Assembly: GCF_017811155.1 (NCBI RefSeq)
Contig: NZ_JACVCV010000002.1
Location: 62,001 to 126,000 of the forward strand
Origin: Lunatimonas salinarum
Lineage (GTDB): Bacteria > Bacteroidota > Bacteroidia > Cytophagales > Cyclobacteriaceae
Direction of reading: 5' to 3'
DNA: 64,000 nucleotides
Part shown: piece by piece, positions 1 to 8,631 of the stretch
How the letters are laid out: the number at the start of each line of letters is the position of its first letter
Position numbering within the stretch: position 1 is the stretch's first letter
The notes under the pieces: generated by a model
Told to the model about the DNA's origin: nothing
The model's database searches: none
What the model saw: the letters and a program-made list of their open reading frames with translations, nothing else
Position numbers and translations under genes: made by a program

Positions 1-223
1 GGACTTCATTGTCCACATCACACATGGCTACACAGACCGCCCGACCGGTACGCAGGATCTCCCGCAGCACGTTGTAGCCTTTGTTACGGCAGCCGATTAC
101 GCCGACCCGAATCCGGTCGTTGGTGGGTCTCTCGGAACCGGCCCAAGCGACGGCACTGCTAGTTCCCAAGACCAGATACCCCAGTCCAGACGCCTTTAAA
201 AATGATCTCCTTGAAACTCCCAT
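1..223 (-). CDS. Gfo/Idh/MocA-family oxidoreductase, N-terminal part (cut by window start)
   Basis: The minus strand opens with an ATG at 223 and stays open to the window edge, giving about 74 residues. The N-terminus has a Tat-like signal (MGVSRRSFLKASGLGYLVLG). It is followed by the Rossmann start DRIRVGVIGCRNKGYNVLRE, a GxGxxG-like dinucleotide-binding loop in which the second and third glycines are replaced (GCRNKG). This layout is typical of secreted Bacteroidota Gfo/Idh/MocA proteins, NAD(P)-dependent sugar or cyclitol oxidoreductases. The substrate cannot be told from this fragment. The rest of the gene lies outside the window. Confidence 0.8.
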   Translation of the reverse strand, partial: MGVSRRSFLKASGLGYLVLGTSSAVAWAGSERPTNDRIRVGVIGCRNKGYNVLREILRTGRAVCVAMCDVDNEV

Positions 224-308
224 CGTATTTTATTTTCATATAGCCGGCCTTCCATCCAGTAGCTGGTCTACCTATCCCGTAAACAGAGGCTATTCGGGCT
301 ATTCCCTT

Positions 309-1112
309 CTACAATTCCAATGTAAAAAAGCCTTCAAACATCTTTACAGCGTTTCCCTTTAGGAGCACCCGGTCGTCCATTTTGGAAAGCCCAAGGATCC
401 CACCCCGGCTACTGGCCTGGAAGGCCGTAAAATGCTCCCACCCTGTTTTCCGGTGCCAATAATCTACCAGGGCACAGTGGGCAAAGCCGGTTACCGGATC
501 TTCCGGAATCCCAAGGTTGGGTGCAAAGTACCGAGAAACCATGTCATACCCTCCTGTGGAAGCCGCCGTGACGATGACCCCCTCCTCGCTGTGGTGGGTA
601 AGCTCTGACCATACCGGGGTCACATATTCCACGGCCTTGGGGCTTGCCAATTCCAACAGCCAGTTGCGGGCTAGTTTGGCCGACCCAATCACCTGCTGTC
701 CGAAAAACATATCCGAAAAGTAGGGGTGTACCGCCTCCTGTGTAGGAATTAGCGGAAAATCCAAGGCGATCGCAAATCCTCCTACCTGCCAAGAAGCCTT
801 TAAGGAACCACTTTTCGAGGAAAAAACAATTTCCTTCCCCTTGTCGGCGAGCTCTGCGGTATACAGCAAAAAGGCCGATGCCAGCGTGGCATGTCCGCAT
901 AAGTCCACCTCCTTCTCCGGCGTGAACCATCGAATGCGATAACTTTGTTCGTCAATGGTCTCCAGAAAAGCCGTTTCGCTAAGATTTACTTCGGCAGCAA
1001 TACGCTGCATCCATTCCGGCGAAAGGGAACCTGGCAGCAAACAGATGCCGGCGGGGTTGCCACTAAATGGCTTATCGGTAAATGCGTCGACGGTAACGAG
1101 CGGAAGTTCCAT
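309..1112 (-). CDS. PhzF family isomerase/epimerase
   Basis: A 267-residue protein matching the full length of PhzF-fold (diaminopimelate-epimerase-like) enzymes. Near the N-terminus is the family pattern FSGNPAGIC (17-25), then NLSETAF with the presumed catalytic Glu46. The C-terminal half has EDPVTG (204-209), the counterpart of the second-lobe signature. PhzF isomerises a dihydro-hydroxyanthranilate in phenazine producers, but most homologues have no known substrate and nothing here suggests phenazine synthesis. It is cytoplasmic with no signal peptide. The 160-bp gap to the divergent beta-lactamase-like gene must hold both promoters. Confidence 0.9.
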   Translation of the reverse strand: MELPLVTVDAFTDKPFSGNPAGICLLPGSLSPEWMQRIAAEVNLSETAFLETIDEQSYRIRWFTPEKEVDLCGHATLASAFLLYTAELADKGKEIVFSSKSGSLKASWQVGGFAIALDFPLIPTQEAVHPYFSDMFFGQQVIGSAKLARNWLLELASPKAVEYVTPVWSELTHHSEEGVIVTAASTGGYDMVSRYFAPNLGIPEDPVTGFAHCALVDYWHRKTGWEHFTAFQASSRGGILGLSKMDDRVLLKGNAVKMFEGFFTLEL

Positions 1113-1273
1113 GAGGTGTAGGTTTTTAACTGGTCAAGATCGCACTACTGCTTAGCGTAAGTTGGTGATTTTTTTACTGAATTCCTATGCTCATACGCGT
1201 TAAATTGAGGTGACCGTATTGCTTGAATGGCCTTCCCTTAGTACCTTTCCAACTGATCATTTCCATCAAAGCC

Positions 1274-2137
1274 ATGTACCTATTCCGACATTCACTTTTG
1301 CTCCTCTTTGCTCTCTCCCTTGTTCCCGGCTTCTCGCAGGGCCAGACGCTCATGGAAACCCTCGAAAGGGAGTTATCGGGCTTTAATGGCACAGCAGGGC
1401 TTTATGCGATGAACCTCAAAACAGGAGAAGAAATCGCTATAAACGCTGACACGCTGTTTCCCACCGCTAGCGTCATAAAAGTCCCTATTTTGGTAGGGGT
1501 ATTTGATAAAATCGAGCAGGGAGCGCTTTCTTACACCCAACCGTTGATTTACCGGGATTCCCTGAAATACGGAGGGTCGGGGCTTATGCAGTTTTTTAAG
1601 GACTCCACCGAAACAGACCTGAGTGTATTGGTTTCCCTTATGATCACCTATTCTGACAACACCACTTCCCTATGGTGCCAGGCACTTGCAGGAGGCGGGG
1701 TCGCCATCAATGCCCTCATGGAAAACCTCGGACTTGTCCACACGCGTGTAAATTCTCGGACGCCGGGCCGAGAAGCCAATTGGCAGCAATATGGATGGGG
1801 ACAGACCACTCCACGGGAAATGACCCAACTGCTGGTAAAAATCCGAAAAGGTGAAGTAGTCAGCCCCCAAGCATCCGAGCGCATGTACCGCTTGATGACC
1901 AATATCTATTACGACGGCAACGCACTTTCCGCTATCCCACCTTACATTCAGACCGCCTCCAAACAGGGAATGGTAAATGCGTCCCGTTCTGAATTGGTCA
2001 TGGTAAATGCTCCAAGTGGCGATTACGTTTTTTACATCGCCACCAAAAACAATACCGACCAACGTTGGGAAGAAGACAACGAATCCTATGTCCTCAAGCG
2101 TACGGTATCAAGGTTGTTATGGGAAGCTTGGCAATAG
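1274..2137 (+). CDS. class A beta-lactamase-like serine hydrolase
   Basis: A 287-residue secreted protein; the ATG at 1274 puts the signal peptide (MYLFRHSLLLLFALSLVPGF) at the N-terminus, so the longer upstream frame is not used. The serine beta-lactamase motifs are present in order: SxxK (SVIK, 66-69), SDN (127-129) and a Glu-containing omega-loop region REANWQQYGWGQ (166-177). The third motif, normally KTG or KSG, reads KQG (230-232), a substitution at a position that contacts substrate carboxylates. It could be a true penicillinase or a related peptidoglycan-active hydrolase. Fold assignment is firm; drug hydrolysis is not. Confidence 0.85.
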   Translation: MYLFRHSLLLLFALSLVPGFSQGQTLMETLERELSGFNGTAGLYAMNLKTGEEIAINADTLFPTASVIKVPILVGVFDKIEQGALSYTQPLIYRDSLKYGGSGLMQFFKDSTETDLSVLVSLMITYSDNTTSLWCQALAGGGVAINALMENLGLVHTRVNSRTPGREANWQQYGWGQTTPREMTQLLVKIRKGEVVSPQASERMYRLMTNIYYDGNALSAIPPYIQTASKQGMVNASRSELVMVNAPSGDYVFYIATKNNTDQRWEEDNESYVLKRTVSRLLWEAWQ

Positions 2138-2165
2138 CCGCTTGGATATCGTCCATGTACTTCCT

Positions 2166-2618
2166 TCACCAAGCGGTGTTAAACCGGCGGGCTACCTGAT
2201 TTACCTGAATACCGGGATTGAGTGTAAGTAGGTCATGGATAAGTTCTTCGGGATCCATAGGGGCTACGAACACATCATCATACCGGTTGTATTTGATAAG
2301 TATGCCACGGGTTGCAAGCGCAGCCCGCTCACCTACCCACCGGGTTGTTCCAACATCGATTGATTTGATAGAGTCAACGTCCACTTCCCCTTTCATAAAA
2401 CCTGATCGATAAAAAAATGATGGACCCTGTATCCAATACTTGGTATTGAATAGGTGGTAAAGGAGATAGGCAAATGGAAACAAGAAAAAAGATAATGATC
2501 CCAGTATATCGGGAAATTCCTGTTCGGAAAAATGCCAACGAGTAATTATAAAGGCTAGCAACAAGGCTACCACGAGGTATATCAGCAAGCCTTTTTTGGG
2601 TTTATAATGCTTTATCAT
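2166..2618 (-). CDS. small membrane protein with PH-like domain
   Basis: About 150 residues. I chose the ATG at 2618 because AGGA lies five bases before it; a TTG ten codons upstream is the alternative. Two hydrophobic segments occupy roughly residues 9-27 and 38-57. They are followed by a soluble beta-rich C-terminus with the pattern GEVDVDSIKSIDVGTT and a regular strand layout resembling bacterial PH domains. It is convergent with the beta-lactamase-like gene, 28 bases from its end. Function is unknown; a membrane-anchored PH-like domain is an inference from the pattern. Confidence 0.6.
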   Translation of the reverse strand: MIKHYKPKKGLLIYLVVALLLAFIITRWHFSEQEFPDILGSLSFFLFPFAYLLYHLFNTKYWIQGPSFFYRSGFMKGEVDVDSIKSIDVGTTRWVGERAALATRGILIKYNRYDDVFVAPMDPEELIHDLLTLNPGIQVNQVARRFNTAW

Positions 2619-2830
2619 AATCCTAGTAATACTGGCTAATATTATCAACTAAATATAAATAGCTTTAATCAAAAATCAAATTTTCTACATCTATTAATTT
2701 TTCGATTATTCCATTTTAGTTACAAAAGCTATAGCAAATTAAACTTTACTAACAAAAAGAAGGTGATTTGCGAGTTCTATCGTTGTGCCTGCGGAACATG
2801 GCAGGGCCGCCTAATTTACCGTATATAGCC

Positions 2831-2861
2831 ACTGACCTTGCCTTGGGAAGGCAAGGTCAGT
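2831..2861 (-). terminator. strong perfect hairpin between convergent-side gene ends
   Basis: A perfect 14-bp inverted repeat (ACTGACCTTGCCTT / AAGGCAAGGTCAGT) with a 3-nt loop, 53 bases past the stop of the PQQ dehydrogenase gene. There is no T-tract on either side, so intrinsic termination is not certain; RNA 3'-end protection is the other reading. Confidence 0.5.
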
Positions 2862-2913
2862 GGTACCGGCAAGGGTCTACAACTTTACCCCCACTACCTT
2901 ACCAAAATGCAGC

Positions 2914-5598
2914 TTAGTTCCTCCCGTCAAAATAGACGGTTTTCAGCAGGAATGAACCCCATATGTCCACGCCCGTCTCGGTCTGAAAAACAAGGTAAAG
3001 GTCTGTCACCTCGCTAGAATTTTCAATTGGGATGGAAACCTCAAACCATTTGCCTGTTTCCGCTTCTGACCTCAGGTCGTTGCTAAGCACTTCGCTTTTA
3101 CCCAAAAGTATTCCATCGGGTCGGCCTTGCCTGACCTCGAACCAGCCGGTTCTCCTATTTGGATCAATGGATAATCTAATCTCACCAACATACTTAAGAT
3201 CAACACGTTCGAAACCAATATACGACTTGTCCTCTGTGAATTTGACCAATCTGGAGTTCTCAAAATTTGCTTTGGCGGTACCCTGAAAGTACTCTGCATT
3301 CGCCGCAAGCACCAAGGGATGTCTGAGTACCAACTGCTCCCTGCGCAGGATGGGAGGAATTCCATTGGCACCCTTATCCTGATAACTGGCGGTCAGAAGG
3401 TAGGTACCCTGAGTACGGTGTTGATCCAGCGTTACTTCACCGGAAATACCCAATCTGTTTTTTTGACTGACTGCTGATTGCGGAGACAGGGAAAGCACAT
3501 AATCGATCATTTGAATGATATCCCCCTCCTTCAGATGGGCATGGGAAGGCATCAGCCGCTCACCCCATACTCCCGCACCTCCGTTCGTTACTTTTTGAAG
3601 GAGCATTTTGGGAGCTTCCGGATTGGCCGAATAGCGTTCAGCCACTGCCTTGTAGCTAGGACCTACGGAGGCATTTTCCAAACCGTGACAGGCATTGCAG
3701 CCACTTTTCACCAAAAGGTTCTGTCCCAAAAGCTGTCCGCTGCTTTCGGTTTGCTGATGACCCATTTCAGCGATTATTTTGTCAAATCCTTCCTCCAAAA
3801 AATCCCAGGTCACCACCACATCATTTTCTGAAATGAAACCATCTTCCTTGTCCTGCACGTCAACTTGATAAGGAAGCGTAGGCTTGCCCCAATAAAAACT
3901 ACGGTTTCCTTGCCAATTAACCTGAATTACCGGCGGTTCATTCCCTACCGCGACGGGAATGACTGCCTGACTTTGGAGACCCGAGGGATCCCGAACGGTC
4001 AGTATGGTATTGAATTCCCCTGCTCTATCAAAGGCAAATGTAGGATCAGCCTCCCGAGAGGTACTGCTTCCATCCCCGTAAAAATCCCATTCGTAGGTAA
4101 GGTTATCCCCATCCAGGTCCATACTTCCCGCACTGCTGAACTGTACCTGTAGGGGTGCGGCCCCCTGCCTGACATCCGCACTGCCGCGGGCAATGGGCTT
4201 GCGGTTTCCAGGATTAAACTCGATCCGGTAAATTCCGGAATCATCGTTTTGGGAATTCCAGTACGTGCCATATTCGAGTACATACAATGCACCATCTGCA
4301 CCAAACTGCATATCGATGGGTTTATCAAACTGGGTAGTCGGCATAAATTCCTCCAAGCCCGCAAAATCACCGTTCTCATCGAACTGAACGGTAAATACCC
4401 AATTCCTCATCCAATCATAGATAAACAACTTCCCATGGTAATACTTGGGGAATTTCACATCCGAAGCCAGAAAAAGGTCGTGGTAATACACGGGTCCTGC
4501 CATGGCATTTCGGCCACCGGAACCCAGGATGGGAAACTCCTCCGAATCGGCATACGGATACCAGATCATCGCCTTCTGCGCAGGTGGCAGCAAGTTCACT
4601 CCGGTATTAATGGGAGAATGGTTCACAGGTGCTGCAGGGTCATACGCAAAGACGCTCTCCTGTTTTTCAAAGTCATAATACCAATAGGGCTTATTGTCGG
4701 CGACAAAATAGGGCCAGCCATAAAACCCGGCTTTTTTGGCCTGATTGACCTCGTCGTGGCCACGTGGACCTCTGCGGAGGCTATCAGACTGCGCATCCGG
4801 ACCCACCTCTCCCCAATACAAAAATCCGTTTTTGGGATCCACGGAGATACGAAAGGGATTTCGGTTTCCCATGACATAGATCTCGGGTCGGGTATTGGGC
4901 GTGCCTTCCGGGAAAAGATTCCCCTCAGGAATGCTGTAGGTCCCGTCAGGCTGCGGGGTGATTCTCAGGATTGAACCCCGAAGGTCATTCGAATTGGAAG
5001 AACTCCGCTGAGCGTCCACGTTTTCCGGTCTTCCGGGACGTTCATCGATGGGGTTATAATTGTCGGATTCAAAGGGGGTGGTATCATCTCCCAGGGACAG
5101 AAAAAGGTTGCCCTTGCTGTCAAATTCGATGGATCCCCCACTGTGGCAGCAACCTCTGAAATGGGGGATTTCCAGTAAAACCGCCTCGGAATCCGGGTCA
5201 AGGATATCCGATACCAGTGTAAATCGCGACAACCGATTGATACTCTCCTGGCCTTGCGGGGAATAATACAGATAGATCCAGTGGTTATTGTAAAAATCCG
5301 GATCCTTTGCCAATCCAAGAAGGCCGTCTTCTGCCTCAAAATAGACCGGAATGGCCCCAATATCCGTTACCAAACCGGTGGTCGGATCAAACATCCGGAT
5401 TTTACCTTTTCGTTCGATAAAAATAATCCGGCCATCCTGCAGTACTTCAAATTCCATGGGTTCGTCCAGCCGCTCCACCAAGGTGACTTTCGTAAACCGG
5501 CTTTCTTCCGGCCTTTCGACTACAAATTTTTCCGGCTCGTTTTTGCAGGATCCCAATACAATCCCAAGAAGAAGTAGTATCAAATAGTTCGTTCGCAT
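2914..5598 (-). CDS. secreted PQQ-dependent sugar dehydrogenase fused to PKD and cytochrome c domains
   Basis: An 894-residue lipoprotein (lipobox LGSC, Cys18). Residues about 30-470 resemble the soluble glucose/sorbosone dehydrogenase propeller (e.g. GLLGLAKDPDF, PIDMQFGADGALYVLEYG). A PKD-like domain follows at about 480-560 (YEWDFYGDGSSTS). A c-type cytochrome follows with heme site CNACH near residue 632 and a downstream Met ligand in ERLMPSHAH. The C-terminal ~120 residues look like a carbohydrate-binding beta-sandwich. The fusion suggests periplasmic or surface sugar oxidation with electrons passed directly to the attached heme. PQQ use is inferred from the family. Confidence 0.85.
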   Translation of the reverse strand: MRTNYLILLLLGIVLGSCKNEPEKFVVERPEESRFTKVTLVERLDEPMEFEVLQDGRIIFIERKGKIRMFDPTTGLVTDIGAIPVYFEAEDGLLGLAKDPDFYNNHWIYLYYSPQGQESINRLSRFTLVSDILDPDSEAVLLEIPHFRGCCHSGGSIEFDSKGNLFLSLGDDTTPFESDNYNPIDERPGRPENVDAQRSSSNSNDLRGSILRITPQPDGTYSIPEGNLFPEGTPNTRPEIYVMGNRNPFRISVDPKNGFLYWGEVGPDAQSDSLRRGPRGHDEVNQAKKAGFYGWPYFVADNKPYWYYDFEKQESVFAYDPAAPVNHSPINTGVNLLPPAQKAMIWYPYADSEEFPILGSGGRNAMAGPVYYHDLFLASDVKFPKYYHGKLFIYDWMRNWVFTVQFDENGDFAGLEEFMPTTQFDKPIDMQFGADGALYVLEYGTYWNSQNDDSGIYRIEFNPGNRKPIARGSADVRQGAAPLQVQFSSAGSMDLDGDNLTYEWDFYGDGSSTSREADPTFAFDRAGEFNTILTVRDPSGLQSQAVIPVAVGNEPPVIQVNWQGNRSFYWGKPTLPYQVDVQDKEDGFISENDVVVTWDFLEEGFDKIIAEMGHQQTESSGQLLGQNLLVKSGCNACHGLENASVGPSYKAVAERYSANPEAPKMLLQKVTNGGAGVWGERLMPSHAHLKEGDIIQMIDYVLSLSPQSAVSQKNRLGISGEVTLDQHRTQGTYLLTASYQDKGANGIPPILRREQLVLRHPLVLAANAEYFQGTAKANFENSRLVKFTEDKSYIGFERVDLKYVGEIRLSIDPNRRTGWFEVRQGRPDGILLGKSEVLSNDLRSEAETGKWFEVSIPIENSSEVTDLYLVFQTETGVDIWGSFLLKTVYFDGRN

Positions 5599-5660
5599 GT
5601 GTCAATAACTTGTTGTCCCGCTACAAGTGTTCCAAAGTCCCGCGTAAAATTAGCAATTCT

Positions 5661-5930
5661 TTAAGTTTTTCCTCGGGCTGAATGAATGTCCTTCATTGCA
5701 TAAATTGGCTGCTCTAATTGCATGTTGACTTGGTCGGTAGTAGGCCGAAAAACAATACTCCTAAAATCTTCTGCTTGTAAAAACTAAGGCTCCCATAGGC
5801 CCACTGCTACGGATGTTTGTATCCTATCTGTGGTATCGGTACCCAAGCGATCAATGTAACCCGCAACGTAAAGAGGCTCGGCAATTAATGGATTTGCCGG
5901 CACGGAAGTGTGCAATTGTCTCAGTTTATA
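5661..5930 (-). pseudogene. remnant of AlbA_2/RecG-like ATP-binding gene, C-terminal part with in-frame stop
   Basis: Reading the minus strand from about 5930 gives a frame with LRQLHTSVPANPLIAEPLYV then AGYIDRLGTDTTDRI. This matches the conserved C-terminal HATPase-like part of Schlafen/AlbA_2 'putative DNA binding' proteins (NPLIAEPLYxxGYIExxGTGT). A TAG at 5784-5786 interrupts it. The same frame then continues 41 codons with FLQAEDFRSIVFRP, again the expected family continuation, to a TAA at 5661. The catalytic-like N-terminal region is gone. It lies directly downstream of the restriction operon and is probably a decayed former member of that island. Confidence 0.6.
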
Positions 5931-6112
5931 GGTGGTCCAACGAATGGGGAGTATAACACCTGGCCCAGTGCAACGTCCACCGACGTCTTTTTGGCCTCAA
6001 CGACGGCAAGTAGGAGAAAATATTTCGAAATTTTCTCTCGGGTGGCAAAGGTGGAAGCTCTTTGGCAAGCTTTGGTCTGTGCCTTGGCTATAGGTGTATC
6101 TTGTCCTGTCAT
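5921..6112 (-). pseudogene. short HsdR- or nuclease-like remnant overlapping the hsdR stop
   Basis: An ATG overlaps the hsdR stop codon (TGATG) and opens a 63-codon frame. Its middle contains LLLAVVEAKKTSVDVALGQV, resembling the (D/E)xK nuclease core of type I R subunits and related nucleases (LAVVEAKKTSVDP). The frame ends soon after and runs out of phase into the AlbA_2-like remnant. Too short to be a nuclease. Translation is possible through coupling to hsdR, but I read it as a scar of an earlier gene at the island edge. Confidence 0.4.
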
Positions 6113-8631
6113 CAAGCTGCTTTCTCTTTGTAAAGGTGTTCCTGGAATTCTATAAAGAGACGGCTGATGCTGGCCACATCGCCCAAAATTTCTTTTGCAT
6201 CTTCCAGGGACTGATACTTGTTGGTCAGTAAGATGGGTAATTTCTCCTGATCCAACTCGTCGACTCCCGTTTCGATATATTTGCTCAATACGAATGAGAT
6301 AAACTCTTTCTGCTTGTCATTAAGCAGCGCAAAAATAGTCGCTTCGGCTGCTTTGGCCCGGGCTTCTCTTGTCATTGCGATATAGTCGCCATTGAAAACG
6401 TATTCCAACACATCATACAAGTCACTTTTTTCCATATCCACCAACTTTTGCAAAGTCAGTAAATCGTCTTTCGGGAAACCTGCTGCATCTAAGTTTTCAA
6501 GTAATATTTTTCTTGTCAATGGATTGCTCCATAGTTTCCGCAGTTCTTCTTCGTCCTTGAAAAGTTTAGGCAATTCGCCAAATAGATTATTCAAAAATTC
6601 GTCTGCTGAAATGGGCTTGCCGTCTGCACTCCAAAACGAAGTGGAAACCATATGCTGAATTTCTCGCTCCTTGCCGTTTTTGAGTTTGATTTTCACTTTC
6701 TTCTTGCACACACACGGTCTCTGTCCGCATTTCTCGCAAGACTGTGGTGGTTCTTTCTCACAAACACACGGTCTTTGTCCGCAAATGGGGCAAGACTTTG
6801 GTGGCACATATTCACACTCACACGGATTTTGTCCGCAATTTTCGCAAGGTTCTCCGGCTATTGGTTCTCCGTCCCATTCGGGGTCTGAAAAATGTTTGTA
6901 AGCATCTACAAAATCGTAAATGGTGAAAAATTCTTTTCCGTCAAATAATCGTGTGCCACGTCCAACGATTTGTTTAAACTCAATCATTGAATTGACCGGC
7001 CTAAGCAAAACGATATTACGAATGTTCCTTGCATCAACACCTGTGGAGAGTTTTTGCGAAGTAGTCAAAATCGTTGGCAATGTTTTTTCATTGTCCTGAA
7101 ATTCTCTCAACAGTCTTTCGCCTTCTTCTCCGTCATTGGCAGTTACACGAACACAATAAAAAGCGTCTTTGCATTTGGCGTTTTGATTTACCAAATCCCT
7201 TATCAATGCTGCGTGTGCTTGATTCGCACAAAAGATGTTTATTCGTTTGGCTTCTCGTTCTACAATTTCAATCGTTCGGTTAAAGTCTTTTTCTTCATAA
7301 AGTTTGCCTTCTTCAATTTCACCTTCCACAATGGTATCGTCCGAAGTGTAGCGGTAATCGTCCAACGTAGTTTTGATGCGTTTTACTTTGAATGGCGTTA
7401 AGAAACCGTCATTGATCCCTTCTTTTAGCGAATAGATGTAAACGGGTTCGCCAAAGTAACGGTAAGTGTCCACATTGTCTTTTCGCTTGGGTGTGGCCGT
7501 TAAACCCAATTGCACTGCCGGACTGAAATATTCCAAAATTCCCCGCCAATTGCTTTCGTCATTGGCTCCGCCACGGTGGCACTCGTCAATGATAATAAAA
7601 TCGAAAAAATCGGGTGGGTATTGGCCGAAATTGTAATTTTTTGAATTGTATTTTTCTTCCGGTTCTGCTGCTATTGCGAGAGGCGTTTGTAACTGGTTTA
7701 CAGGTTCGCTGCTTTCAGGGCCGGAAGTCATAAAGGTTTGAAAAATGGTAAAGAAAATGCTGCCGTTGGTCGGCACTCTTCCGCTTTTCTTTATTTCATT
7801 GGGTTTTATTCGTACCAAAGCATCTTCAGGAAATGCCGAAAATGAATTGTAGGCTTGGTCGGCTAATATGTTTCTGTCTGCTAAAAATAAAATGCGCGGT
7901 CTGCGGCTCACTTCGGCTTCGCCCAGTGACCGCACCGACAAGTTCCAACGGGTTTGAAACAGTTTCCAAGCGATTTGAAAAGCAATTGCCGTTTTTCCTG
8001 TTCCTGTGGCAAGGGTGAGCAAAATTCTGTCTTTGCCTTGTGCAATGGCTTCAACGGTTCTCTGAACGGCTATTTCCTGATAATATCGTAACTGCCAACT
8101 TCCGCTTTTATCCTCAAAGGGTACATGGGCAAATTTCTCTCTCCACAGCTCGACATTTCGACTACGCTCAATGTCCGATTCGCTAAGCTCTGCATCTGAG
8201 CCTGTCGAAGATGTCGAAGCCACCGGATATGTTTTGTTCCAAAGTTCATCTGGGCTTAAAAAGTTGGTGACCAAACCCTCATCGCCTGACTTCATACATA
8301 TTTGGTAAATGGCTTTGCCGTTGGTGCTGTAAGTGGTTTCTAATTGCAGTTTCTGAGCATATTTTTTGGCTTGCATTACACCTTCGCCCACTTCCTGTTC
8401 ATCACTTTTGGCTTCTACAATGGCCAGTTTGATGCCTTTGTAAACCAACACATAATCGGCAATTTCACGTTTACCCCTCCGTTCGACACCGCTCACGGAC
8501 CAACCGCCTGCTTGTATTTTGCCTGCGGTAATGCTGTATTCACGAAGGACTTTAGAGCCTTCCACAACGCCCCAACCACAAGCCTTTAGCTTTGGGTCTA
8601 TGAGTTCTGCTCTTGTTTCTGCTTCGTTCAT
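6112..8631 (-). CDS. hsdR: type I restriction enzyme R subunit (HsdR)
   Basis: An 839-residue R subunit. The ATG at 8631 overlaps the fic stop (ATGA), so the longer upstream frame is rejected. The N-terminal nuclease core shows Asp59 and EAK (73-75); Walker A is ATGTGKT (208-214) and the DEAD-like box is DECH (349-352), so it cleaves and translocates DNA with ATP. Residues 596-642 hold three tandem CxxCGQxPCxC units (twelve Cys), probably zinc-binding. Two stretches, about 136-160 and 231-242, are encoded by repeat-like palindromic DNA and look like insertions. It would work with HsdM and HsdS of the same operon. Confidence 0.92.
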   Translation of the reverse strand: MNEAETRAELIDPKLKACGWGVVEGSKVLREYSITAGKIQAGGWSVSGVERRGKREIADYVLVYKGIKLAIVEAKSDEQEVGEGVMQAKKYAQKLQLETTYSTNGKAIYQICMKSGDEGLVTNFLSPDELWNKTYPVASTSSTGSDAELSESDIERSRNVELWREKFAHVPFEDKSGSWQLRYYQEIAVQRTVEAIAQGKDRILLTLATGTGKTAIAFQIAWKLFQTRWNLSVRSLGEAEVSRRPRILFLADRNILADQAYNSFSAFPEDALVRIKPNEIKKSGRVPTNGSIFFTIFQTFMTSGPESSEPVNQLQTPLAIAAEPEEKYNSKNYNFGQYPPDFFDFIIIDECHRGGANDESNWRGILEYFSPAVQLGLTATPKRKDNVDTYRYFGEPVYIYSLKEGINDGFLTPFKVKRIKTTLDDYRYTSDDTIVEGEIEEGKLYEEKDFNRTIEIVEREAKRINIFCANQAHAALIRDLVNQNAKCKDAFYCVRVTANDGEEGERLLREFQDNEKTLPTILTTSQKLSTGVDARNIRNIVLLRPVNSMIEFKQIVGRGTRLFDGKEFFTIYDFVDAYKHFSDPEWDGEPIAGEPCENCGQNPCECEYVPPKSCPICGQRPCVCEKEPPQSCEKCGQRPCVCKKKVKIKLKNGKEREIQHMVSTSFWSADGKPISADEFLNNLFGELPKLFKDEEELRKLWSNPLTRKILLENLDAAGFPKDDLLTLQKLVDMEKSDLYDVLEYVFNGDYIAMTREARAKAAEATIFALLNDKQKEFISFVLSKYIETGVDELDQEKLPILLTNKYQSLEDAKEILGDVASISRLFIEFQEHLYKEKAA
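7903..7933. repeat. palindromic repeat element inside hsdR (first)
   Basis: An imperfect inverted repeat (arms GCGGcTCACT / AGTGACCGC around TTCGGCTTCGCC) sits in frame and encodes the SLGEAEVS stretch between two conserved helicase motifs. The motif resembles short dispersed palindromes of the GTCACTGAGCGAAGTCGAAGTGAC type, which I recall from Bacteroidota intergenic DNA. Confidence 0.5.
8152..8219. repeat. palindromic repeat elements inside hsdR (second)
   Basis: GACATT / AATGTC arms (8152-8157, 8170-8175) enclose TCGACTACGCTC, followed by CTGAGCCTGTCGAAG at 8197-8211. Both resemble dispersed Bacteroidota palindromes. The stretch is in frame and encodes a low-complexity Ser/Asp/Glu-rich linker (STSSTGSDAELSESDIERS) between the nuclease and helicase domains. 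Confidence 0.45.
8543..8631 (-). repeat. 89-bp direct repeat, copy at hsdR start
   Basis: The first 30 codons of hsdR. The same 89 bp, with five differences, forms the start of the chimeric ORF at 9591-9679 in the same orientation. Confidence 0.95.

Noticed and set aside
6700-6850. CRISPR-like array
   Set aside because: The repeats are codons of tandem zinc-binding units with no spacers; no CRISPR array was found in the window.
6652-6926. Plus-strand frames opposite the Cys-rich part of hsdR with repeated SHTHGLCPxF-like units
   Set aside because: The repetition is the complement of the CxxCGQxPCxC codons of hsdR; shadow frames.
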